This document shows, piece after piece, positions 23,398 to 36,100 of a DNA stretch of 64,000 bases. This DNA is from Rugalucina vietnamica (lineage: Eukaryota > Mollusca > Bivalvia > Lucinida > Lucinidae). Under the pieces are notes generated by a model. The model had not been told where the DNA came from and searched no databases. It saw only the letters and a list, made by a program, of their open reading frames with translations. Within the stretch, counting starts at the first letter, position 1. Each line of letters opens with the position of its first letter. Made by a program: the position numbers and the translations under genes. The stretch is from positions 57,343,817 through 57,407,816 of the forward strand of contig OZ024872.1 in assembly GCA_964017185.1 (NCBI GenBank). The letters are read 5' to 3'.

Positions 23398-24213
23398 CAG
23401 TATTGAAAAGTTATATAAAGACACAGGATGGGAAACACTCCAAACCAGACGTGATAAACAGAAATTACAATTTTTTTATAAAATGGTCAATAGAATAGGA
23501 CCGAATTACCTTAATAATCTCGTTCCTCCGTTAGTTCAAGACAATTCTCGTTATTCATTAAGGAATGCAAGAAACGTATCAACGATTAGGAGCCAATCGA
23601 AATTGCACTATTATTCATTTTTGCCATCATCCATACAAGATTGGAACAGTTTATCGGAAGAAACAAGAAATTCGCAATCGTTTTCCATCTTTAAATCGAA
23701 GCTTAACGCTGACAAAGTCAGACCATCGTATTATAACTATGGTCAACAAACACTCCAAATCATTGTCTATCATACACGCCTTCGACTAGAATGTAGTTCA
23801 CTAAAATGTCATCTTCATAAGTCAAAAATAGTTGATTCTCCTCTTTGTGATTGTGGTGAAGTTGAAACAACCAAACATTACCTCATACATTGCCCTCAAC
23901 ACCACATACCACGTAATCAATTTCTAACTAACTTCCTCGATAAACCTATCAAAACCCTATTACATGGAGATTCTCGGTTAACTCTAGCCGAAAATGAAGA
24001 ATTTTTTAACGCAGTTCAAACATTTATTGCACATTCTAAAAGGTTTGCATAATTGGTTGTCCTTTGCGCAATACCGGGTTCGGGAATGGGTTGGGATCTG
24101 ATCTTCCCATGGGTCACCAGATCTCACATTTTTGTTATTTTGTTCTCTACAGAAAAAGTTCAATTATATTGTCTACCGAATAAATACAATGTACCATCAT
24201 AACATATATATGC

Positions 24214-24215
<2 letters not shown>
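23398..24215 (+). pseudogene. 5'-truncated LINE, C-terminal ORF fragment
   Basis: From about 23403 the frame reads IEKLYKDTGWETLQTRRDKQ and continues through KMVNRIGPNYLNNLVPP to a stop at 24052. It ends with the zinc-knuckle-like CDCGEVETTKHYLIHCP typical of the C-terminus of CR1/Jockey-type LINE polyproteins. The RT core is absent, so this is a 5'-truncated insertion. Its 3' end runs into the (TA)n tract. Confidence 0.75.

Positions 24216-24216
<1 letters not shown>

Positions 24217-24305
<89 letters not shown>
24217..24305. repeat. (TA)n microsatellite, left
   Basis: About 89 bases of TA repeats directly after the LINE 3' end. Confidence 0.95.
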
Positions 24306-24309
<4 letters not shown>

Positions 24310-24437
24310 GAGATTTAGGTAATATACATCAAACAATCAAACCCTGTCGGTAGCACTGGATCCAATTTGGATGCTAAAATGATATGCGGTAAGTATATAT
24401 GGAGATTTTATCATCAACAGTGCAAAATCCTATTTGT

Positions 24438-24475
24438 GCCTGAGCGCGCTTTCGCCTTTCGGCTTCTTCAGAGGC
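24438..24475 (-). ncRNA. hammerhead-ribozyme-like core, copy 1
   Basis: Minus strand, 5' to 3': stem I strand GCCU, CUGAAGA (fits CUGANGA), one A, stem II GCC-GAAA-GGC, GAA, a stem III of AGC/GCU around GC, C at the cleavage position, then AGGC closing stem I. These conserved parts of a type I hammerhead are in order. Unusual points are the extra A before stem II and the two-base stem III loop. Activity is untested. Confidence 0.5.
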
Positions 24476-25203
24476 TTACTAAATACTACATAATAAGAGT
24501 GTGATATCTACATCTGCCTGTCATAGGCAGTCCAAAACTAGGAGACAAAATGTAATCTAAAAATTCTACATACTACCCATAACATTGTAAAACCTTATAT
24601 AACTACATAAGAAATAAACACACCGCTACAAACTTGAAAAATGTAAATACAGCAAAATGGCTACGGAATTTTGAAAATGAAGAAATTTGGAAAATTAAAC
24701 AGAAATTTAACAAAATTATGATTTTTGTGGGCTAATACATCTTGGAGAGGTTGGAAACAGTGTTAGAACTGTCAAAGTTGAAAATAAAAAGTACTAAATG
24801 GCGTAAAATCGTATAACTGAAATTGAGAGAATTTCGTGACCGTTCACCTGTAGGATTATCGGAAATCTGAAGCGTCACCTGTAAGATTATCGGATTTCTA
24901 TAGCGTCAGTCGTTAACACACCGCTACAAATGTAAATTATAAGAACAGCTCATAAGTAAGGTACAGGTGAAGGCGGAGTCTCTATGTGCAAAATGAAGGA
25001 GTAAAGCCTATCAGGATATGGATAGACAATGTGTAAAGGGGGATGAAGTCCAAAACGGGACATCAAATCGGATCAAATATCCATGTTAGGCTAACTATAC
25101 ATGCTGGCCTATTGCACTATGCTGTAACACTACTGTGTTTAATCACCTTTATTGATACCATGTGGCTGGAGTGTGTTCCAGTTTTTACCTGTAAATACAT
25201 ATT

Positions 25204-25241
25204 GACTCTGAAGAAGGCGAAAGCCGAAAGCGCGCTTAGTT
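25204..25241 (+). ncRNA. hammerhead-ribozyme-like core, copy 2
   Basis: Plus strand: GACU, CUGAAGA, A, stem II GGC-GAAA-GCC, GAA, AGC-GC-GCU, U at the cleavage position, AGUU. Relative to copy 1, stem II is changed on both sides (GCC/GGC to GGC/GCC) and stem I is changed on both sides (C-G to A-U), so pairing is kept. The tertiary loop contacts cannot be judged. Confidence 0.5.
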
Positions 25242-25274
25242 TGATTTATTCTTGCACTGTTAATGGTTTAATCC

Positions 25275-25396
<122 letters not shown>

Positions 25397-25800
25397 CCTG
25401 ACACTTTATTTATTATGTAACGTGAATTGATATGTTATTTTGATTCAAAATAAATATTGTTTAAACCAAGGCTTCGGTATAACGAAGTGTGTGCGGTTAT
25501 CGATGACGAAGTACCATCGGAATGACTGAACGTTTATAATACACTCTTGTACGATTTGCTACGTTTTGACCAATTAATGGGACCGCAGGGACCGCAGGTC
25601 ACTGAAATGAAAGACATCAATATATAGCGATGAACAGTTACTTGAGGACACACTATACTGAAATAGTATATTGACTTTTATACACTGAGTGAAAAACTAT
25701 AAACGACGGTAACCAGCCGTCTGTAAACGAGGTTGTTTACGTAGAGATTCATATACTGTGTTTTGCTATTGGAATTGGCTGGTCTCAAGCAAAATTCAAC

Positions 25801-25854
25801 ATGTCCGATAAAAACCTGGCAGCGGTTTTGCATAAAGCAAAGGATTTACGACTG
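25801..25854 (+). CDS. SORD: SORD exon 1 (start codon)
   Basis: AACATG context, then [18 protein letters not shown], matching the family N-terminus (xxNLSAVLxxxxDLRLE). It ends at a codon boundary before GTAAGA. The donor region is duplicated in tandem (GACTGGTAAGATTTAT twice); use of the second donor at 25873 would add an in-frame TGA. Confidence 0.85.
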
Positions 25855-27114
25855 GTAAGATTTATATGACTGGTAAGATTTATTTTCTTATTACTTTTCA
25901 TGTAAAATAGTATCTTAAACCTGACAGCATATGAACACACCTGAGGTCATTGCCCTGATCAGCCGTTTGCTTTAAAACATAAACTCAGCTTAAGCATATG
26001 ATAACAAACTAAGAATTTCAACAGAATCAATGAGAGAAAGAGTCGTCTTTCAAGAGGTTTTGCTGGTATGCGATTAATTAAACGCATACTGTAAAACCGT
26101 ATCAGTTAACACCCTATAGATACACCGTACACCGTAGAATCAGTGAAAGACACTGTATCAGTTTGTGGCAAAAGATGCGAGGTAGTGGTTAGTATTTTGC
26201 ATGTTTTCGTGTAATCAGTTTTGTTTCTGTGCCATAGTTTTCCGTTGATCACTTTGGTACATGTTCTTGAGTCATCTTATGGTCGAAATACTGCAAGAGG
26301 TGTTCGTGGGGGCATATGGGAGGCATTCGTTTTGGATGAGAGATGTAAGAAAAGTTAAAAGTCGCTTCATTTTCTCCTAGTTTTAAAATCAAACATTTTT
26401 TGAGAAAATAAAATAAGCGCAAGAGAAAGAAATACGTCGGAACTTTCAATATAAGAAAGCGCATGCTGATCCGCTTCGTCGATTTCGAAATTTCTGACCA
26501 TAAAGAATGTACTTTCGAATTTCAGTGATAGGAACTACTGTCCCAGTCATTGAGAGGTCGATTTATTTTTTGTACCAAGTTATTTCAATTGGCTGTACAA
26601 AATTATTAAAACTCCTAGCGAGTAAAAGTGCCTTGTAAGCGAAGAAATATACCTAAATTCAGAATGATGGGCCAGTATGTAAACCATATTTGTATATTAC
26701 ATCATTTTCTGTGCATTTTGTCAACCCTATTTACTACATAAAACAACTAGCGAAAAAAGTACTAGTAAATGCCAATATAACTAATAAAGGTGTTTCGTAA
26801 GGAGGTACAAATAGGCATGATCAGGAAAAGGCACAATCAGAAAAAAAAATCCCACTCCAAAAACCAATGTGGGAAAAACTAAACTTTGACAATTATGTAC
26901 TTATACTAAGAAAAATATATCGTAATCCGAGTGAGCAGCTATTTCCCAATATGCGGCCACTCAGTTACCCGAAATATGAAACGTACATTAGGTTCAAACA
27001 GTACAAAAATTCGACTTCAAAACATGAAACAAATGGAACCACAACAGAAATATCGCCTTGGCACGATCAGTAATATACAGTTACTGGGCGGGGCGGTTTT
27101 GCCTGTTAAGTTTT

Positions 27115-27153
<39 letters not shown>

Positions 27154-30100
27154 ATTGAAGGCCAAGACAAACTTCCTACGATGTATTGGTTTCCTAAGCT
27201 TCACAAAAGACCGTATAAAGCTAGATTTATTGCAACTTATAGTTCTTGTACTACCACTGAACTCTGTAAATTATTAACTTCCTGTCTTACTGCTATCAAA
27301 TCTCATGTCATACGATACTCTGAAACGGTGTATGAAACTTCAAATAAAAATTGGTTTTGTTCAATAAAAATTCTGGCGAAGTGCTCAGTAAACCGAAGTG
27401 TAGAGGGTTCCGTGCGACTCTGTATACCACATTGCCACACGACCTGATTAAAGAAAATCTTTTCGATCTGATAAAGTGGACCTTCGAAAGAGCATTAAAA
27501 ACTGTTTATTGTTCACTTTATTTTGGCCTGTAATGACAGATAAGCTTTCCTCTGAACAAAATCAAATTGGAATCTTATGTCAGTCCCGTGCCTATATATT
27601 ATGTTCGAAAATTTTGAATGTGTTCCATGCAAAAATTAAGTTTGCTTGATAAACGTTAAACTATTACCACGTATTACCAGAACCAATGGCCTGGTAGCGA
27701 TCCCCGCCACAGATCACATAGCTTTCAACACAAGACCTCCAAGATCTCGACATAATAAACAAATCAAAGTCATCGCCGCAGACAGTGAAATATAACTCAT
27801 TTTTCCCACGGACTATCAAAGACTGGAACCTACTACCAGAAAGTGCAGTAAACTCAGACACTGTGAAAAGTTTCAAGAGTTCCATTTCGTGCTACTAAGA
27901 CTTTTGCGCACACCCACCCTGGATAATTTCTGCTCAGAGATTGAGCCACTTTCCAGTATTATACAGATACAGATACAGATATTGATTCTTGCATAGATGT
28001 CTATGCGCATAGCTGTTTGAAGCCGTTTTCGATTGGTCGAACGCCGTGTTCAAACAGCAAAACCCATGTTCAAATCATGAAATTCACGTGCCGTTTGAAC
28101 ATGGGTTTTGGCCGACGTCATTGGTCAATGCGACGTGACGTCATTTGTTTCGTTCTAAACAAAATGGCCGACGTTGAAGAAGCTCCGCGGGTTTCGGTGA
28201 GTTTTTACGTTGTTAATGTTATTTTCAAGAGATTTTAAGTGGATTAGAGAGGAAATGCAAGAATAGCGATCAACCATGGTTTGTTTCAGTGTTCAAACAT
28301 TCGCTGGATCACTCGGAAGGCGTTTGAACACGCGGCCTGCGGCCTTGTGTTCAAACGCCTTCCTCGTGATCCATCGAATGTTTGAACACTGAAAACCATG
28401 GTTGATCCCTATATTCAAATGAAGGTCAACCGACAGCGTTCGTTTGGGTTTTGGTGTTTCTGTTAAGAAATCATGCCGGACCTGAAGAAATGTTTTCGAC
28501 CCCACTGATCTATTATGCAATTTGTTTTTGTTGAATTTTGGGTATCGCTTGAAATCATACTGTATGGCATTAATCATGGACTCTGGCATTTAGTTTTTGG
28601 TGTTGAAGCTAAGCAGGGTTTTTTTGTTGTTTTTTTTTGTTTTGTTTTTTTTTTTTTTTTTGTTTAATAAATCCTGTATTCTGAGAGGTAGAATCGATAA
28701 TGCAAATGTTGCATTATTAAAGTATAAATATTGGACAGACATGTATCCTTAATCATATACACATGTAAGCAAACATGGTACTTATACAGCTTAATTTTCA
28801 ATGCATAAAATCTGCGATCTTCTAGTTATAAAGTTCTAAATAGAGATATATTTAAAGATACTATGTCCGCATAACGCTCGTGCCAGAGTAGCTATTATGA
28901 CCACTCGTGAAAAAAGAGATTGTCCGAATAATGTACATACCAGAATAGCTGTGTACTGTATGCAAACAAATCAAAGATATGCGCTTAATCACAATTTTTG
29001 CTCATTGATTCCATCTGCATTGGTTGTTCTCAGCCACGTATGTTGTCTCCAGATAACTAGCGTGAAGACAATTATACATGGAATATGATGTTGATATAAT
29101 AGGTGTATATAGGGAATCAAAATAAGTTTAGAAAAGAAAATTGATTATTATACAAAAACATTTTCAAATATATCGTTTATCACCATAGGGTATGGATAAA
29201 ATACACATTTGCACATTTTTCAGGTGCCTCGTCCGCATTGCTCACTTCCTAATTAACGAAAATTTAAACAATTGTGCCTATCACTGGGTACAGTACCTCT
29301 AACACTGTGTGGCTTTTGCTTCGCACAATACCTCTCACTGACTGGGACAGTAGTTCCTATGACTGAAATTCGAACGTACAGTCATTTTGGTTAGAAATTT
29401 CGAAATCAACTAAGCGGATCAGCATGCGCTTTCTTATGTTGAAAGTTCCTGAGTATAACTTTCTTTTGCGCGTATTTTATTTTCTAAAAAATGTTTGATT
29501 TTAAAACTAGAGGAGAAAATGCAGCGACTTTTTCACAACTCTCGTCCAAAATGAATGCCTCCCGTATGCTCCCACAAACACCATTTGCGGTTTGTCGACC
29601 ATAAGATGACACAAGGACCCCGGGACAAGGACATGTACCAAAGTGATCAATTGAAAACTATGGCACAGAAACAAAACTGATAACACGAAAACATGCGAAT
29701 CTCGTACCTTTTGCCCCAAAAATGTGTTCAATAACTGGTACAGTCTTTCACTGATTCTACGGTGTACATTGAATCTATAGGGTGGTCAACGTGAATTCAA
29801 AACTTAATGTGTTAGCGAACATCATTGTAATTCAATAGGCCTTGCACATAGAAACGACTAAAAACTAAAGCTTCCTTTAATAAAATCCATTAAACATGAT
29901 GGAAAACATGTACATAAATTGATTGAGAATGAAGGACATTGCGAAGGTCGATCGATTAATGTTATCCAACGAGGTGTAAAACCCAAATATTACCGCAAAA
30001 AAAATGAAGGCCTATACTTGAGTCATAAGTGAGACAAATATAAATCGTTCATAGATCTACGGAAATCATAAGAAACAAAGAATATCGACTCAACCGCGTT

Positions 30101-33100
30101 TTAGGGTTTACAGGTGTGACATATTTACTGAAATATTTTAGATACTATTGCTTAATTTCAATGTGCAACGCTATCCTAAGTCTACTTGTTCTTGCGAAAA
30201 ATGGTTTAGCCTTATTACCATGCATCTATGAATTAAACAGGGTGTTATAGTTCCTGGGGGCGGTCCCCGTGGCCGAGCGGTTAAAGCGCTGTTTCTTAGT
30301 CACTCCGGTGATCATCTCACCGCTGTGTCTGGTGCGAGCTCGAGTCCCGCTCTGGGCACATGTGAGACAAGCCAAGTTCTGCTTGCGGGTGAGCCAGGTG
30401 GTTTTTTCTCCGGGTTCTCCCGTTTTCGCCCCACCTACTGATTGGCCCGTCTCATATGAGCTGAAATAATCTTGAAAGGGACGTAAAACTGAAAAAATAG
30501 ATAGACTCACGTCACAGATCAATGAAATGAATGTATTTGACCAATACGAACACGTGTTTCATTCATATTAGTGTTTATTTAATTATTTATTTATTTATTT
30601 ATTTATTCAATGTTCTTTTAAAAATAGCATAAACGAAAAGTTGTCAAACGCAACAAATTACATGTACAATTATATTCGTGTTGTATGATTGTCTTTCTCA
30701 AAACATAGATTAGCCATTTAAAATAACTTCATACATCAGATAGAACGTATTTTTACTTTTATCGTCCCATAAATCACAGGCGATTTAAGTAAGTTCTAGT
30801 CATAAAATCATAAAGTAATGCATTGAAAGGTAAGTGTACATTCTCAAATAGACGCATATTCGAATGTTTTATGGTTATAACTTCAAGGACCAGAGCATAA
30901 TTGCCTGACATTTATGTTGCTCTATATTGAACAGAAGTAAATGACGTTTTTAAAAAGCATCGCAGAGTACACATTCTTGATTACTACCAATCGCTGTGAC
31001 AGTACATGTATTTTAGAGACTTTTGGATCAACTCGACTACAAAGGTATAAGTAGGCAAAGACCAGGAAAAGGCGCAATCACAAAAACCGAGGTGGGAAAA
31101 ACTAAATTAACAATCAGGTACTTATACCATGAAAACATATCGTAAGCCGAATGAGCAGCTATTTTCCCAATAGGTGGCCACTCAGTTACCTAAACTTAAC
31201 TAAAAATATGGTACATACATAAGGCGCCAACAGCACAAAAATTTTAAACACCAAGACATAAAACAAAAAGAACCACCACAGAAGTATCGCCTTGGAACGA
31301 TCAGTAATATAAAATTACTGGCGGGCTTAAATCGATTTTACATGGCCATAACCTCACCCTCAGCTTCTGCAATGGTTCATAATATTTAGTTAGTTCTTCG
31401 GTCCTCGTGGCGAATCTCTAACTAGTCAGTGAGCCATCAAGAACAAACAAATATATCATTATAGACATCCTGATGAATAAAAATCGAGGACTCACAGATT
31501 GAGTAAGCTGCCCAACGATGGAGATCCCTGGGCGCCGAATAACTTAGTAACTCCGGAGCAAAAGAAAAAACACCAGTTGGACCCCGGTGGGCCAAGCAAC
31601 AGAGAAGAAGCTCCTGCCCCAACCAACTAAAACGAATAGCTTTAAGTCGGGGCCATCATAAAGTCTGACGCCCGACCCACCGGCGTGCAATTAAAGAAGG
31701 CAGCATAGTTATCAACCATGATTGGGTTAAAAACTAAGCATACAGACTGTCGCATAACATTCAAGTTATAACCTATACGCCTGTAACGTGTACAATGATT
31801 TTTCTGAACTGAAAAGGAAAATCATTCCTTACTATATGTTTCTTAAATTTGTATACCAAGTCACCATAAAATTCTGGTTCCGAAAGGCCCTCACTTAAAC
31901 GCGTCTTTAACCCAATATTATATGTGGAAATCAATGCTTAGTGTCTACGATAAAATTTAGAAAATGTTTTTCGAAGTTTATGATACCGATAGCCCTGTTG
32001 GAGAAGTTTGGCCGTTAAACATTTATTTCGAGCGTTGAAAAAAAGTACAAATAGGCATGATCAGGAAATGGCGCAATCAGAAAGAAATTCTCACTCCATA
32101 AACCGAGGGGTGGGAAAAAACTAAAATGACACTTCAGTACTTATACCATGAAAACATGTCGTAAGCCGAGTGAGCAGCTATTCCCCAATAGGCGGCCACT
32201 CAGTTACCCGAACTGACCTAAAAAATTGAAAACGTACATAAGGCTCAAACAGCACAAAAATTCGACTCGAAAACACAAAACAGTTAGAACCACAACAGAA
32301 GTATCGCCTTGGAACGTAACATGATTGCAGACTCTAGCAAATATGAAACTTCAAATAAATATTGGTGTTGGTCAATGAAAAATTCTGGTTAAGTGCTCAG
32401 TAAATTGAAGTGTAGAGGTTTACGTGCGATGAGCTTGTCCACATATGATTTTTCTACTCTGTATACAACATTGCCACATAATCTGATTAAAGAAAAACTT
32501 CTGGATTTGATAGAGTGGACCTTGTTTGTATTAAATGGATTTTTCTAACATGAAGTCGGTACGTATAATTTCTGATTGCACCAGTTCCTGGTAATTGCTT
32601 ATTTATACATTTTAATTTTCAGCAAGAGCACCCAATCAGTGAGCCAGGCCCAGGACGTAAGTTTTGTCAAGTTTATTTATATACTATTTGCGAGGGTTAC
32701 ACCTTTACCGGCAGAACCACCTCAAAACAAACAAACTGAATATAACAAGTATATTAAGCTGGATATGGCAGAAAGGCTGTGTACCAAATGTCCTACAGGT
32801 GCAATAGAAGACGAGCAGCACTTTTTGATGCAATGCTCAAAGTTTAATGAATTCAGAAACACCTTTTTTAAAATCATTAATGACTCCAACAAGAATTTTA
32901 TGGAACTTCATTATTGTCAGAAGTTCTTCTTGATTCTGACTTATGAAAATTCTGACATACTTACCAAATTTGGACAGTACATGTATCTGCATGAACATTT
33001 GGATTAATCACAGAACACAAAATGTTCTTATTTCAAATATGCAGGTATACATTGTTATTGGGTGTTATATATGATTGTTTTAGCGTGTGTTTTCTCATCC

Positions 33101-36100
33101 CTGATTTTGACCTCTACTCTTATTCTCTGTACAGCATTTTGTATGCCCTTACTGGGCCCAAAATTGGTCATATTTTCTTACGATTCTTACGACGTTAACA
33201 TCTAATTAGGCTCTGCAACCTCTGTTGATGTGTTTGGATGTCTTTGCCAGTGTCTTGTCCTTTCGCCGGGAATATAGCACCAGGGGTTGAACTTATGGGG
33301 ATGCCCATGCCAACACTTATTAAGTCTACTCTTAAAACTATTGAGAGTGGGTGCCATAACAGTATGTTCTGGGAGCTCATTCCACTGCTCTACAACTCTG
33401 TTGCTAAAGTAATTTCCTCTGATATTCAGTCTAAACCTTTTCTTGTAGATTTTGAAAGAGTGACCTCGTGTTCCTGTATACTGCGACATTGTGAACAGTT
33501 TCTCTTTGTTTACCATATCAATGTCATTCATGATTTTATAAACCTGAACCATATCAGCCCTTTCCCTTCTGTATTCTAATGATGGCAAGCCTAGAATTTT
33601 CAATCTTTCTGGGTATGTTTTACCTCTCAAGCATGATAACATTCGAGTTGCTCTTCGTTGAACATTTTCAATTGCAATCATATCCTTTTTGTGTTGTGGT
33701 GACCACACAGTGGAGGCATACTCCAGGTGTGGTCTCACCAATGATTTGAAAAGATTTAGAAACATATCTTTATCCATAAATGTGAATGTTTTAAAAATTA
33801 GTCCCAGGTTTCTATTGGCAATTGAGATCTTACTACCAATGTGTTCTCCAAATGATAAAGCACTGTCAATGATTACACCTAAGTCTTTCTCTGATTCAAC
33901 CGTTTCTAACCTGACTTCTCCATCTGGTGACTGCATTGTGTAAATTTGTCCCATAGAATTTTTCCCTACATGAAGGTGATGGCATTTCAGAAGGTTAAAA
34001 AACATTTCCCAGATATCGGCCCATGTTACAGCCTTGTTTAAGCATGATTGCAGAATTTCAACGTGTTCTATTCTTGATACTCTCCAATAAATCTTTGAAT
34101 CATCAGCAAAAAGTCGTATGCAGCACTGTATGACATCTGGAAGGTCATTTATGTAAATGACAAAGAGAATGGGTCCCAAGACACTGCCTTGAGGCACTCC
34201 AGATGTGACTGGCTTAGTACTGGATGATTGTCCATCCACGACGACTTGCTGGGTTCTGTTTGCCAAAAATTCTTTGATCCATTTGTATACTTTTCCACGA
34301 ATTCCATATCCCCATAACTTTTTCATTAATCTTCTATGTTGTAATTTATCGAAGGCCTTGGAAAAATCTAAGTAAATAATGTCAACGTCATCACCTTGAT
34401 CTAGTGCCTCTGTTAGGTTGTCAAGAAATTCTAATAATTGGGTTACACAAGATTTACCAGATACGAAACCATGTTGAAAGGGACTAAAAAAATCATTTCT
34501 TGTCATATGTTCAACTATGTGGTCTCTTATAATTCTCTCCATAAGTTTGCATGGAACCGATGTTAAACTGATGGGGCGGTAGTTTTGTGGTTTTGTTCTA
34601 GGTCCCTTTTTGTAAATTGCAGTCACGTTTGCTTGCTTCCAAATACTGGGTAAAACAGATTCTTGTAATGACTTTTTAAAGATCATAGTTAATGGTGTTA
34701 TTATTGATTTTTTACACTCTTTCACTAGTTTTGGATGAATATTGTCTGGACCTTGTGATTTTGAAGGTTTTAGACGATCTATTGTTTTTTCAACTAATGT
34801 TTCTGTTATTTCAATATGACTTAAAACTTCATCAAAATCTCTATCAATAAATTCAGGGAGAGCTCCTGGATCTTCTGTTTCAAAAACACTTGCAAAATAA
34901 CTGTTCAGCACCTCTGCTTTAACTAGACTATCGTTGGTCAGGGTACCATTTTCTGTTTCTAACTGCCCTAGTTTCCCCTTGGTTTTCTGTTTAGATCTTA
35001 CATAACTCCAAAACAATTTCGAATCAGTTTTTATCTTGGTGGTCAGGTCTTTTTCATACTCATATTTAGATCTTCGCATTTCAGCTTTTACAATGTTTCT
35101 AGATTCTTTATAAATTTCATAATTTTGATTTGTTATAAAGTCTTGTACCGATTTGCGCCTTGTACAAGTTACACGTGAATCATTATTTCTGTATCCTGAC
35201 TAAAGCTACCTAACATTAATTCATGAAAACTCACCTTACATGTAGGAACAAGAATCCTCTTTCTGCCATGATCATTTACGGAATTGGTCCGGCGTCAGGT
35301 CCTCCGGAGGAGGAAGCAACATTTGCGTGTGTATAAGTTGTATAGATTGTGAACGAGTACTCAGAGGCAGCTATCCCTTACACTGCTTGAACTGGAAAAA
35401 TAATTAATCTTTTGGTGGTTCTGCTAAAAATATTATAACCTGCCTGAGGGGAAGAACGATTATTTTTAAAAAATATGAAAGGTTTTCATCTTACGGTTTT
35501 GATAAACATTTACGACTGTGCTGTTTTCTCTGAATTAACATTAAACACTATCGTGATGTTTTGTTGTAGAGGTACAGCTATGTATGAGCCATGTCGGTAT
35601 CTGCGGTACAGATGTCCACTACTGGCAGAACGGTGCTATTGGACCAAGTGTGGTGAAGGGGCCAGTCGTCCCAGGTCACGAGGGGTCTGGGGTTGTCTGC
35701 AAAGTAGGTGAAGGTGTGACAAACCTTAAAGTAGGTATGTTTGATTTACAAACGTATTTTGCCATCTTAATGGCATTTAAACAACGTTATGTTTTTCAAA
35801 GCCAAACCATATGATCTTGCTATGAAGCTTTAATTTTAACTAATTAAAGGTAAAAAACCATGATGAGAAAAATGAGCGTTGTCATATGATGAAGATGGTC
35901 ATGGTAACGGTGCCTGATGTAAAGGACAGTATGCTCCAATGTGGTGAAAGCTGTTTCATTCAAACGGAATAAATGTCAACAAACCTCTTATGCCGTTTTT
36001 CCAGGTGACCGGGTGACCATAGAGCCCCTGACCCCATGCTGGCACTGCGACATCTGTAAGAGTGGCCGCTATAACCTGTGCAAGTCCAGGACAATCTGTT

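Noticed and set aside
32576..33007. Single 143 aa ORF as one gene
   Set aside because: Its left part spans SORD exon 2 in another frame and its right part is a LINE tail. The ATG-led frame is fortuitous.
35475..35711. ORF overlapping SORD exon 3
   Set aside because: Wrong frame; the [10 protein letters not shown] frame carries the family signature.
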